A DNA stretch of 64,000 nt, from the NCBI GenBank assembly GCA_023415205.1, contig JAEZLR010000030.1, positions 100,652 through 164,651 on the forward strand. Reading direction: 5' to 3'. This DNA comes from Bacillota bacterium. GTDB lineage: Bacteria > Bacillota > Clostridia > DSM-8532. This document shows positions 41,879-51,200 of this stretch, one piece after another. The notes under the pieces were generated by a model. That model did no database searches. It was not told the DNA's origin and saw only the letters and a list, made by a program, of their open reading frames with translations. A program made the translations under genes and the position numbers. Within the stretch, counting starts at the first letter, position 1; each line of letters begins with the position of its first letter.

Positions 41879-43348
41879 ATGGATGAATTTGACAGAGATA
41901 ATAATATTGGCAATAATATGAACGATGAAAATCCGTCTCATACGGACGAGGCTCATTCAGAGGAAACCTTAAAGCCAAACCATGAAAATAACAGTTGGTC
42001 ATATACTCCTAGTTTAAACCCCGAGGAAAAAGTCTATACATCACAGTCCATACCTTTTCAAAACACCCCTAAAGAGGGAACAGGAAATCATGACCAGTAT
42101 GACGATCTGAAGACGTCACCCTTTTATAATGAGACCTATAAAAAGCCGGCCAAAGGCAGACTAAAGGGCCTTTTAGCTCCGATGATTATTGTGGCGTTGA
42201 TTAGCTCCTTGCTCACAGGCGGTATTGTTGGGGCTTACTTTACGCTTGGCCTACCCCAGAATTATCAGGGGAATAACGGCTATAATTCCAATAATAATAC
42301 CCTTGTCAACGAAAATGGGGGAACCAAAAAGATTGAGATAGTCGATCAGACGACCTCGCCTGAAACCGTGGTGGCTGAAAAAGTTAGTCCAGCGATAGTC
42401 GGTATTGGGGTGACCTATCAATACAGCGATATGTTCTTCGGCACACAGCAGAGCCAGGGTTCCGGCTCTGGGATTATTTTTAGAAACGATGGCTATATCA
42501 TCACGAATAATCACGTGATTGAAGAGGCCATGCTGGGTTCCAGCGGAAATGAAATCTCTCCCGGCTCAAAAATTGAAGTCATTCTTCCCAATCAGGTGGA
42601 TAAGCCTTATACAGCCACAGTGGTGGGCCGTGATCCCAAGACGGATATTGCAGTCCTTAAAATTAACGCCTCAGAGCTTCCCATTGCCGAATTTGGTAAC
42701 TCCGACGAGGTCAAGGTGGGTGAAAAGGCTATAGCCATTGGTAATCCCGCTGGTTTGGAATTTATGGGATCACTGACCTCGGGATACATCAGCGGCCTCA
42801 ACCGTAAGATTGAGTTTGAGGATGGAAAAAGCTTAAGACTTATTCAAACCGACGCCGCCATTAACCCTGGAAATAGCGGAGGTGCGCTTCTAAACTCCCG
42901 GGGAGAGGTGATTGGTATTAATACCTCAAAGATCGGTGGTTCAGGGTATGAGGGTCTCGGATTCGCTATTCCATCCAACAGCGCAAAGGAAATTGCAGAA
43001 AGCCTGATTCAAAGCGGATATGTCAAAGGGAGACCTCAAATAGGCATCAGCGTTGATACGCGCTTTAATCAAGCCATTGCAGATCAGAACAATGTCCCCT
43101 TGGGTATTTTGGTTTCCGATGTCACACCTTTGAGTGCAGCTTTTAAGGCCGGAATTAAGAAGGGAGATATTATTACTAAATTCAATGGTGTAACCATCAC
43201 TAGCTTTAATGAGCTAGAGACTGAAAAGAATAAATTCAAGGCAGGGGAAACCGTTGAAATAACACTTTACAGAATGCCTGAAAATGGGCCGGCGGACAAA
43301 GGAACCTACGAGACGCTAAAGCTGACCTTGGGAGAAGATAAAGGATAA
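41879..43348 (+). CDS. HtrA/DegP-like membrane-anchored serine protease
   Basis: Extracytoplasmic quality-control protease (489 aa). The first 95 residues are hydrophilic and presumably cytoplasmic, then one membrane helix (APMIIVALISSLLTGGIVGA), then the protease. The triad is in ITNNHVIEEA (His), PKTDIAVLKI (Asp) and NPGNSGGALLN (Ser). One C-terminal PDZ domain includes GILVSDVTPLSAAFKAGIKK and GDIITKFNG. GAAAGGAG precedes ATG 41879. It stands 85 nt after the kinase gene and may be a target of that two-component system. A strong terminator follows. Confidence 0.94.
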   Translation: MDEFDRDNNIGNNMNDENPSHTDEAHSEETLKPNHENNSWSYTPSLNPEEKVYTSQSIPFQNTPKEGTGNHDQYDDLKTSPFYNETYKKPAKGRLKGLLAPMIIVALISSLLTGGIVGAYFTLGLPQNYQGNNGYNSNNNTLVNENGGTKKIEIVDQTTSPETVVAEKVSPAIVGIGVTYQYSDMFFGTQQSQGSGSGIIFRNDGYIITNNHVIEEAMLGSSGNEISPGSKIEVILPNQVDKPYTATVVGRDPKTDIAVLKINASELPIAEFGNSDEVKVGEKAIAIGNPAGLEFMGSLTSGYISGLNRKIEFEDGKSLRLIQTDAAINPGNSGGALLNSRGEVIGINTSKIGGSGYEGLGFAIPSNSAKEIAESLIQSGYVKGRPQIGISVDTRFNQAIADQNNVPLGILVSDVTPLSAAFKAGIKKGDIITKFNGVTITSFNELETEKNKFKAGETVEITLYRMPENGPADKGTYETLKLTLGEDKG

Positions 43349-43377
43349 AATCAATAAAACGTGACATATTATTACCA

Positions 43378-43416
43378 AAAAAACGACTGTAAGACAATAA
43401 CTTACAGTCGTTTTTT
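43378..43416 (+). terminator. Bidirectional-type intrinsic terminator after the HtrA gene
   Basis: AAAAAACGACTGTAAG (43378-43393) pairs with CTTACAGTCGTTTTTT (43401-43416): 16 bp, 7-nt loop. Confidence 0.9.
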
Positions 43417-43425
43417 CTATGTTTT

Positions 43426-43462
43426 CCGCAGTTATTACATTAAAAGCCGCAGTTATTACATT
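43426..43462 (+). promoter_or_regulatory. Two-copy direct repeat, candidate LytTR regulator site upstream of agrB
   Basis: CCGCAGTTATTACATT occurs at 43426-43441 and again, without change, at 43447-43462: a 21-bp period, two helical turns. AgrA-type LytTR regulators bind pairs of 9-bp direct repeats spaced by about 12 bp; the core GCAGTTATT is close to the S. aureus AgrA consensus. A TATATT (43490-43495) follows, with no good -35, as in activator-dependent promoters. A LytTR regulator is encoded at 44852. Confidence 0.55.
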
Positions 43463-43532
43463 TCGCCCCACAGCCCTACGTTTTTCTGATATATTCATCT
43501 CGAACCCAAACTTCTCCACCACCCTTTACCGT

Positions 43533-43712
43533 AAGTTCACAAAATCCCCTGTACCAGATGGCGTGAACTTCCGATAATGCTTGGTTAATAGGATCGCTTA
43601 ATGTACTATCTCAGGTTCCCCCCGCAAGAAGTATGTTAACGATCAATCAAAAAGCATTATCAGCATCACCTTGACTTTAGTAATAGCGTTGTTTTGCAAC
43701 GCTATTACTAAA
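43533..43712 (+). repeat. Two inverted repeats in the agrB leader
   Basis: AAGTTCAC (43533-43540) and GTGAACTT (43563-43570) form an 8-bp inverted repeat. Further on, TTTAGTAATAGCGTTG (43676-43691) and CAACGCTATTACTAAA (43697-43712) form a perfect 16-bp stem with a 5-nt loop. No T-run follows, so neither is an ordinary terminator. Apart from these and the upstream direct repeat, the 430-bp gap from the HtrA gene to agrB holds no gene that I can support. Confidence 0.7.
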
Positions 43713-43779
43713 TAAAGGAGCGGGCTTCGAGTTTGAGCAGTTGCTTATTTTATTATTTATTGGCAGAGGAGTGATTAAC

Positions 43780-44367
43780 ATGCTCCAGCAGTTTGCCAAC
43801 GGGTTAGCTAGTTATTTGCTCAAGAAGAAAATTGTCAAACAAGATGATTATGAAATCTATACCTATGGCATTGAAGCCATTCTCTCTACTTTATTAAATA
43901 CGATAATAGTTCTTCTCCTAGGCATAGCTATTGGAATGATTTTTGAAACTTTGATTTTCCTTGTTTCCTTTGCTATCCTGAGAGTCTATTGTGGAGGATA
44001 TCACTCTCAATCCCACTGGGGTTGTGTTTTAACTTTCTCAGCCCTATATGGATTTTCAATGCTGATAATAAGCTTCTTGCCATCCTCAGCCAGTGATATT
44101 TTTTCTTTGGTTGCCACTGGAGTGTCTCTATGTGTAATTTTTATTCTAGCACCTCTCGAACATGCTAATAGGCCATTTGTGGGTAATGAGCATAAGGTTT
44201 TCCGCCTGTTATCTAGAATCATAGCCATTATAGAAGCAGGAGCAATTGTTTTATTTTTATTTTCGAAACACAGGCATTTACATATAAGTCTATCACTTTC
44301 ATTAGCCATGCTTTGTGTTGCATTCATTTTAGTTTACGGAAAAATAAAAGTGGGAGGTGAAAAATAA
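43780..44367 (+). CDS. agrB: AgrB-like peptide processing and export protein
   Basis: Membrane cysteine protease that cuts and cyclises the AgrD precursor into an autoinducing peptide. The 195-aa protein has several membrane helices. The family motif is VYCGGYHSQSHWGC; His75 and Cys82 correspond to the known catalytic His77 and Cys84 of S. aureus AgrB. ATG 43780 follows AGAGGAG; the frame is open 13 codons further. The peptide gene agrD starts 2 nt after its stop. Confidence 0.93.
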   Translation: MLQQFANGLASYLLKKKIVKQDDYEIYTYGIEAILSTLLNTIIVLLLGIAIGMIFETLIFLVSFAILRVYCGGYHSQSHWGCVLTFSALYGFSMLIISFLPSSASDIFSLVATGVSLCVIFILAPLEHANRPFVGNEHKVFRLLSRIIAIIEAGAIVLFLFSKHRHLHISLSLSLAMLCVAFILVYGKIKVGGEK

Positions 44368-44369
44368 TA

Positions 44370-44516
44370 ATGAAAGGATTTGGATTATTCCTAGGTAAAA
44401 TTCTTGCAGCTTTGGCGCTATCTGCAGCCTACTTAAGCAATTTCACCAGTTGTATCATATATATAAACCAACCTAGAATGCCAGAAAAAGTAAGGATGCT
44501 CAAAAACTCCATATAA
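44370..44516 (+). CDS. agrD: AgrD-like cyclic autoinducer peptide precursor
   Basis: A 48-residue precursor with the three AgrD parts: an amphipathic N-terminal helix (MKGFGLFLGKILAALALSAA), a core with one cysteine (FTSCIIYI), and the charged C-terminal recognition tail NQPRMPEKVRMLKNSI. By analogy with S. aureus, where the cut is before D/E-E-P, AgrB would cut before NQP and join the last Ile to Cys28, giving a five-residue thiolactone ring C-I-I-Y-I with a short N-terminal tail. GGAGGTG precedes ATG 44370. A terminator lies 50 nt downstream. The exact mature peptide is inference. Confidence 0.88.
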   Translation: MKGFGLFLGKILAALALSAAYLSNFTSCIIYINQPRMPEKVRMLKNSI

Positions 44517-44565
44517 TTGCTTGGCTAAGTAATTTATAGGGAGGGCCCTATTTCCGACTACTGAA

Positions 44566-44603
44566 GAAAACCAGCCCGGTGTTCGTACTCGGGCTGGTTT
44601 CTT
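44566..44603 (+). terminator. Intrinsic terminator of agrBD
   Basis: AAACCAGCCCG (44568-44578) pairs with CGGGCTGGTTT (44590-44600), followed by CTT; 11 bp, GC-rich. Confidence 0.85.
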
Positions 44604-44656
44604 AATAAGTGCATCAAGAAATCCATGGGGTTTGTAAGGTGCCGTGAATATGCAAG

Positions 44657-44692
44657 AGACATGGATATCTCATTCGTATCGGTGTCTTTTTT
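44657..44692 (+). terminator. Second hairpin with T-run before the agr regulator
   Basis: AGACA (44657-44661) with TGTCT (44683-44687), and GATA with TATC inside, followed by T5. It stands 160 nt before the regulator start, so it may be an attenuator in that gene's leader. The remaining part of the 335-bp gap from agrD shows no gene. Confidence 0.5.
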
Positions 44693-44851
44693 ATGAGCAT
44701 GAAGGATTTTTAGAGTCATTTTATCAGAAGCTTACTTTTAGGAGTGAGGATATAGTTGAAAAATAAACAACAATTCTGGTATGATAATCATGAACAGAAT
44801 AAAAATGGAAGCGGTATATTGAATTCAATTCACATCAAATCGGGAGATTCT

Positions 44852-45580
44852 ATGAATATTGCAGTTTGTGATGATGAAAAAGTCTGTTTGGATCTTCTTT
44901 CAGGTTACATAAAAAGCTGTATAGCGACTCTTGATGGGAACTTTTGTGAAGCCACCGTTGAAACCTATTTCTCTGGAGAACAGCTTTTGGAGGCCTATAG
45001 TCAAGGGAAGCAGTATGACGTTCTTTTTCTTGACATCAAAATGAAAACCTTGAGTGGCTTTGAGACCGCCAAAGCCTTAAGAGAGCTTGATAGTAAGGTC
45101 GTCATTATTTTCGTCACCTCTCTGGGTGAATATATTTTTAACAGCTTTGAATTCAAGCCCTTTTGGTTTATAGTCAAGCCAGTTGCCGAGGATAAATTTA
45201 GGCATATTTTGCTCAAAGCAATTACCGAGGTCAAGGGGAAGAAGACAGGAGAATATTCTTTTTTTTCAAGAGAGATTGGTCTGGTCAACCTAGACCCCCA
45301 TAGGATTCTATATTTGGAAAGTATCCTCCGCCGCATCATTATCCATACGACCAATCAGCAGTACTCCTGTTATGCAAGCCTGACAGCAGAAGAGCAGAAA
45401 CTAAGTAGATATGACTTTATCAGAATTCATAAGGGATTTTTAGTGAATATGGCACAGATACAGAGAATCAATAAGGTGAATGTCGTATTAAAGAATAGTG
45501 TGGTGCTACCTCTAAGTGAACATCGGTACAAGGCAGTATACGACAGTTTTACAAGTTATCTTGCGAGGTGTTCAGTATGA
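44852..45580 (+). CDS. AgrA-like response regulator, REC-LytTR
   Basis: A 242-aa activator. The receiver starts MNIAVCDDEKVCLDLL, with the phospho-Asp in VLFLDIKMKTLSGFET and Lys in FIVKPVAEDKF. The C-terminal LytTR domain shows RILYLESILRRIIIHTT and RYDFIRIHKGFLVNMAQIQR, the DNA-binding part. ATG 44852 follows GGGAG; the frame is open 32 codons further upstream without a good site. It precedes the kinase gene with an ATGA overlap, so the order is regulator-kinase, the reverse of S. aureus agrC-agrA. Confidence 0.92.
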   Translation: MNIAVCDDEKVCLDLLSGYIKSCIATLDGNFCEATVETYFSGEQLLEAYSQGKQYDVLFLDIKMKTLSGFETAKALRELDSKVVIIFVTSLGEYIFNSFEFKPFWFIVKPVAEDKFRHILLKAITEVKGKKTGEYSFFSREIGLVNLDPHRILYLESILRRIIIHTTNQQYSCYASLTAEEQKLSRYDFIRIHKGFLVNMAQIQRINKVNVVLKNSVVLPLSEHRYKAVYDSFTSYLARCSV

Positions 45581-46890
45581 TACACAGCCTAAGCTGGCTT
45601 CTCGTTGAGGCAGGGACATCCACATTTGAGGTTATCCTGCTTTTTACCTATCTTAATGGTTTTTTGCCATCAAAAGAGATTGCAAAATATAAGAAGCTTC
45701 TTGTCTTCTTTGTTGCTTCTGCTACTCAGTTTTTTGTCAGTGTATATTTCTTTAATGTTCCTAATGCGCTGATTATCAATTATTGCACCCTTGCCATTGG
45801 CTGTGCCTTGCTCCTTTACACAGGAAAGCCTTTCTATCGGATCTTTTCAGGGATTCTTCTTGTTGCCATCCTAGCTGTGGTTGAAATCATTGCTATTTGT
45901 ATTCTGGTTCTGGCCTTGGATATTGAAATGCCGCAGGTTCAAGGAGAGCCGCTCCTAAAGTTGATCGGTGTCATGATTAAGAATATTATTTCTTATGCAA
46001 TGATCAAGCTAATTGGAAACTATCGGAAATCAAATCTTCGTGAAACAGGGCGCGCTTACTTTACATTGCTTATGGTAGTCCCCCTTATTTGTGTCATTGT
46101 CTCACTGCTGCTTCTGGAACTTGTTGTTCCTAACGGGAATGACCATATGTCCATGGTGCTTATTGCGTGCTTAGGGCTTATGTATGTCAATGCGGTTGTC
46201 TTCGCTATATTTGAAGGCCTGCTCCGGGAGCTTGATAAAGCCTATACCTATAAATTAATTGAAAGGCAGTTGGAACTTCAGCTCAACCATTATAACAAGC
46301 TGGCCGAGAACAGGGCCGTTCTGTCGGAGACCATTCATGACTTTAGGAATCACCTTAATTGTATCTACAACCTTTATAAATATAATAACAAGGAGGAGCT
46401 TGGCCGATATATTGAGAGTCTGGTTAATGTGTCCGATCCAGAAAAGGTGATCGACACGGGAAATCCGGTGATCGATGCCTTGCTCAATGATAAATTCTCC
46501 ATTGCCTGTAAGCTGGGCATTGATTTCAGAAAAGAACTGAATTTGCCCTCGAACTTGAACATTGCTCCAGCCGATATCTGTGCAGTGTTGGGCAATTCCC
46601 TTGACAATGCCATAGAGGCCTGCAAACGCATAAAGAATTCGGCGTTACGCCGCGAAGTGGCCCTCTCGATGGCCTACCGCGATTCCTATTTGGTGATTGT
46701 AGTGGTCAATACCATTGACCAGATTCCCCTTAAGGAGGGGAAGTTCTTTCGTTCCTCTAAACCTTCTCCTGAGTTGCATGGCTTTGGAATGCACAGTATC
46801 GAGCGGACGGTCAGGAAATATGATGGCAATATGGTGGTTAAGTGCGATCAGGGGCTGTTTAAGCTAGAAATCGTCCTATCCACGGCTTAG
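45577..46890 (+). CDS. AgrC-like membrane histidine kinase (GHKL type)
   Basis: Likely receptor for the cyclic peptide (437 aa). The N-terminal half has about six membrane helices (residues up to about 220), then a short DHp with the phospho-His in SETIHDFRNHLNCIY. The GHKL ATPase domain has LGNSLDNAIEAC (N box) and GFGMHSIERTVRKYDG (G box). ATG 45577 lies 6 nt after GAGGTG and overlaps the regulator stop. The 3' end overlaps the convergent P-loop gene by 4 nt. With agrB and agrD it completes a quorum-sensing circuit. Confidence 0.9.
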   Translation: MIHSLSWLLVEAGTSTFEVILLFTYLNGFLPSKEIAKYKKLLVFFVASATQFFVSVYFFNVPNALIINYCTLAIGCALLLYTGKPFYRIFSGILLVAILAVVEIIAICILVLALDIEMPQVQGEPLLKLIGVMIKNIISYAMIKLIGNYRKSNLRETGRAYFTLLMVVPLICVIVSLLLLELVVPNGNDHMSMVLIACLGLMYVNAVVFAIFEGLLRELDKAYTYKLIERQLELQLNHYNKLAENRAVLSETIHDFRNHLNCIYNLYKYNNKEELGRYIESLVNVSDPEKVIDTGNPVIDALLNDKFSIACKLGIDFRKELNLPSNLNIAPADICAVLGNSLDNAIEACKRIKNSALRREVALSMAYRDSYLVIVVVNTIDQIPLKEGKFFRSSKPSPELHGFGMHSIERTVRKYDGNMVVKCDQGLFKLEIVLSTA

Positions 46891-48005
46891 CAGTCCTGTA
46901 GCCCTGAGGGTGCATAAGACAAAACGCGCTCAATGAGTTGATTTCTGAAGGTGGTGAGGCCTTCAAAGTCCATATTTCTGATATAATACTTTTCAAGGTC
47001 GTCGTGGGTGGCCTTGGCCTCTGCAATACAATCCACGGCTCTTTGTAGCAGGGCTTCGGTATATAGCCTGTTAAAGCCCAACTGCTTTCCGTATTTATCA
47101 ATGATATCCATAGTATAAAATTCATTAATGAAATAAGTGGAACAATTTTCATTATTCACATCACTTATATCATGGTATTCATTGGCGGTTACGACTGAAA
47201 TCTTAAGCTCAGGGATGACAATATGCTCGATTCTGTGAGGGTCCATGGGACAAAAATAGGTTTCAATCGCGTAACCTTTCACAAGGGCTTCGTTTTTCAA
47301 CGCTTCAAGTATACGGCGTGTGCTGGTTCCGGCAGGGGCACTCAAGCGAATGACTTGCTGTGTAGCACAGATGCTGTCTAAAAAATCTGAAAAGCCTCTG
47401 GGTGTGAGGGCGCTTGCAAAAAGGCAGCGCTGCTTTCCGGGAACCTTCGCCGGAAGACCCTTTCCCAGTATCAATTCGTTGAGGTCATGGGAAAAGAGTG
47501 ACTCGCGCCCCTTATCCAGAGCTTCATCATAGATATTTTCAGTATCCTCCTTCAAGGCGGCGGCAGCCTTTAAATAGCGATAAGCTGTAGCAAAATGTCC
47601 TTTAATTTTTTTATTGAGAGCAATAATGCTCTCCCTTGCATCAAAGAAGCCTTCTTCGTTCCAAAATTGTCCCAGGTTAATGATTTCATCCACAGCCCCC
47701 GGATAAGAGGGATCCACCATATGGGGCGAGGTACCATCAATGATGGACATTTTAAGACTGGGTATAACCACCCCATCCAGACTGTTATTGTCACTGGAGC
47801 AATGCATAAATTCCACATGCAGCCCCTTTTTAACAAGTTCTAGACCGATTTTCCGCATAAGCGTGCTCTTGCCGGTTCCGGGGCCTCCTTTGAGAATGAA
47901 AATTCTTCGTGCCTCATTATTAGGCAGTATATAAGAGTAATAACTAAAAAAGCCACCGGGTGTATTTCCTCCCGGATACATATGTCGGATGCTACCTTCA
48001 GGCAT
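46887..48005 (-). CDS. Duplicated P-loop ATPase-like protein (PRK06851-like)
   Basis: A 372-aa cytosolic protein made of two related halves. Half one has a good Walker A, GPGTGKST (41-48), then HVEFMHCSSDNNSLDGVVIP and LKMSIIDGTSPH. Half two repeats the layout with VIRLSAPAGTSTRRILEALK, AIETYFCPMDPHRIEHIVIP and LKISVVTANEYH, but its P-loop (222-230) lacks the invariant Lys. So only the first site should bind nucleotide. From memory, proteins like this are common in spore-forming Clostridia without a known role. I use ATG 48005, with GAGG 8 nt upstream; ATG 48011 and GTG 48023 are alternatives. Confidence 0.78.
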   Translation of the reverse strand: MPEGSIRHMYPGGNTPGGFFSYYSYILPNNEARRIFILKGGPGTGKSTLMRKIGLELVKKGLHVEFMHCSSDNNSLDGVVIPSLKMSIIDGTSPHMVDPSYPGAVDEIINLGQFWNEEGFFDARESIIALNKKIKGHFATAYRYLKAAAALKEDTENIYDEALDKGRESLFSHDLNELILGKGLPAKVPGKQRCLFASALTPRGFSDFLDSICATQQVIRLSAPAGTSTRRILEALKNEALVKGYAIETYFCPMDPHRIEHIVIPELKISVVTANEYHDISDVNNENCSTYFINEFYTMDIIDKYGKQLGFNRLYTEALLQRAVDCIAEAKATHDDLEKYYIRNMDFEGLTTFRNQLIERVLSYAPSGLQDC

Positions 48006-48230
48006 GCCCATTACCTCAATCACAAAAATACATGCCTTATATTCTATTCTATTGGGGTTTTTTATAGACCCTGAAACCTGGGAGCATTGTTAAAATTGAC
48101 AAGGGTTTTTTTAAGGGTTGACAATCTCTTGTGATTTTGAAGCCTTTTTTTTATTAAGTCAATCCTATATAATAAAGAGGTCGGGCGACTTATTTCTACA
48201 AAATATTTTATATAAGGATGGAGCTCCAAA

Positions 48231-51200
48231 ATGGCCGTTAGAAGGGTATACGTCGAAAAGAAGCCGGGGTTTGATGTAGAGGCTTCCAAGCTTTTTTCAG
48301 AAATTAAAGAGAATCTTATGGTTGATACTCTTGAAAAAATCAGGATTCTTCAACGCTACGATGTGGAGGGGATAACTGAGAGTGATTATGAAAAAGCAAA
48401 AATCATGGTCTTTTCCGAACCCCCAGTGGATGTTGTTTATGAAGAAGAACCTCCCATTAATGAAAATGAGCACCTGATTGCGATAGAATACCTGCCAGGC
48501 CAATATGACCAAAGGGCAGATTCAGCGGCACAATGCATCCAGATCATCACTCACGGTGAGCGACCCGATATCAGAGTAGCCAGAGTCTTTGTACTTTCAG
48601 GTCAAATCTCCCAGCAAGACTACGATAAAATCCTTCATTTCATGATTAATCCTGTTGAAACCAGACAGGCTTCATTGGAGAAACCTCAAACACTTACCCA
48701 ATCCTATCCTGTACCTTCAGATGTTCCCCGAATTCAAGGCTTTACTCAAATGCCCCTTGAAAAAATCAAGGAACTCATGGATGAAATGGGTTTTGCCATG
48801 TCCCTGGATGATCTGGCTTTCTGTCAGGATTATTTCAAGGATTTGGAGGAGAGAGACCCTACCTTAACAGAGCTTCGCATGATCGATACCTATTGGTCGG
48901 ATCATTGCCGTCATACCACTTTCCTTACCCAGATAGAAGAGGCCAAGTTTAGCGAGAACGCCGTGGGGCAGAAAATAAAGGGTGTGTTTGAAGACTATCT
49001 CGCCACCCGAAAAAAGGTCTATGGGGAGAGAGACAAGGATATCTGTCTCATGGATATTGCCACACTGGCTATGAAATATCTAAAAACTACAGGAGATTTG
49101 GACAATTTGGACGAATCAGAGGAGATCAATGCCTGTAGTATTGTGGTCAACGCCATGGTGGAGGGCCGTTGTGAGGAATGGCTCGTCATGTTCAAGAATG
49201 AAACCCATAACCATCCGACAGAAATTGAACCCTTTGGTGGTGCGGCCACCTGTTTGGGCGGAGCCATTCGTGATCCTCTTTCCGGCCGATCCTATGTCTA
49301 CCAGGCGATGCGCGTAACGGGGAGTGCCGATCCGCGGCTTCCCTTAAGTGAAACCCTGCCAGGCAAGCTGCCTCAAAGGGTTATTACCACCACCGCCGCC
49401 CATGGCTATAGCTCCTATGGCAACCAGATTGGGCTGTCAACAGGTATGGTGGCGGAAATCTACCACCCTGACTATGTGGCAAAGCGAATGGAGATTGGTG
49501 CGGTTGTTGGTGCTGCTCCACGTATTAATGTGGTCAGAAAGACACCCGAGTCGGGGGATATTGTTATCCTTTTGGGCGGGCGCACAGGCCGGGATGGCTG
49601 CGGCGGGGCCACCGGTTCATCCAAGGAGCATACCGAAGAATCCCTGTCCCAATGCGGCGCCGAGGTTCAAAAGGGGAATCCTCCTACCGAAAGAAAGATC
49701 CAACGGCTGTTCAGAAAGGCTACTGTCACACGCATGATCAAACGCTGCAATGACTTTGGCGCAGGCGGTGTGGCTGTGGCTATAGGGGAATTGGCAGATG
49801 GTCTGGATATTAACCTGGATGCCGTACCCAAGAAATATGAAGGCCTTGATGGTACAGAGCTGGCCATTTCAGAATCCCAGGAAAGAATGGCGGTAGTGGT
49901 ATCCCCAGAGAATGTTCAGAAATTTATTGATGAAGCGCGTAAGGAAAACCTTGAAGCGACCAAGGTGGCGGTGGTGACCGATACCGGCCGTCTTCGGATG
50001 AGCTGGCGTGGAAAGACCATCGTTGACCTAAGCCGTGACTTTTTAAATACCAACGGTATCAAGCAAAGTATCGCCATTGAGGTCAATGGCGCTGATTTAG
50101 AGAATAGCCCCTTGAACACACTGGTTCCTGAGATTGAGGCCCTGCGCTTCAACCCAGAAGAGGCTTGGATAAGAAATCTTGAAAGATTGAATGTCTGTAG
50201 CCAAAAGGGTCTTGTTGAACGCTTTGACAGCACCAACGGCGGTAGCACGGTGATGATGCCCTTTGGAGGAAAATATCAACTGACTCCGTCCGAAGGTATG
50301 GCGGCAAAGCTTCCGGTTGAGAGCGGTATGACCTCAACGGGAACTCTGATGACCTTTGGCTACCACCCCTGTATTTCAAAATGGAGTCCCTTCCATGGGG
50401 CAGTTTACGCCATTGTAGAGTCCCTTTCTCGTCTTGTGGCCATGGGTGGAGATTATAAAAAAGCCCGTTTGACCTTGCAGGAGTACTTTGAAAAGCCTGT
50501 CAAGGATCCTCAAAAATGGGGAAAGCCCTTGTCGGCTCTTTTAGGTGCCTTCTATACACAGTTAAAGCTTAAGGTGGCGGCCATCGGCGGGAAAGACAGC
50601 ATGTCGGGAACCTTTAAGGATCTCCATGTCCCACCCACCCTTGTATCCTTTGCCTTGGCTCCTGTAGATGTGACCACCCTTATTACACCGGAGCTTAAAC
50701 GGCCCGGAAATCAGTTGGTTTTAATCACAGTCAGGAAGGACGCATTGATGCTTCCCGACTTTGACCATATGGCCAAGACCTATTCAAGCCTCACTAACCT
50801 CATTAATGAGAAAAAAATTCTCTCAGCCTCTTCCCTCAAGATGGGGGGCCTGGCGGAAGCACTCTGTAAAATGGCCTTTGGGAATGGCTTGGGAGTTAGA
50901 CTGGAAAGCTTTGATCATGACCGCCTTTTTGGTCTGGATTATGGAGCCATTCTTGTGGAGGTTCCCCAGGCTGTTGATCTCTCACAACTCTTTGAAGGTT
51001 TGGATCATACCTTGGTAGGGGAAGTTCTGGAGGAGCCTGTAATAAAGTCCGCATCAGTAGCCCTTCCTCTGGAGGAGCTTTCAAAAGCTTGGCAGAGCAC
51101 GCTTGAGAAAACCTTTCCCACAAAATCCAGCTGCAATTCAGAGAGGGTTGAAACGGTCAGCTATACAAAGGGTCCGGTTGCAAGGCGGAAAACGCCCATT

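Noticed and set aside
48061..48230. Two TTGACA boxes and a TATATAAT before purL
   Set aside because: The spacing between the -35-like and -10-like boxes is far from 17 bp for every combination that I tried, so no promoter is called.
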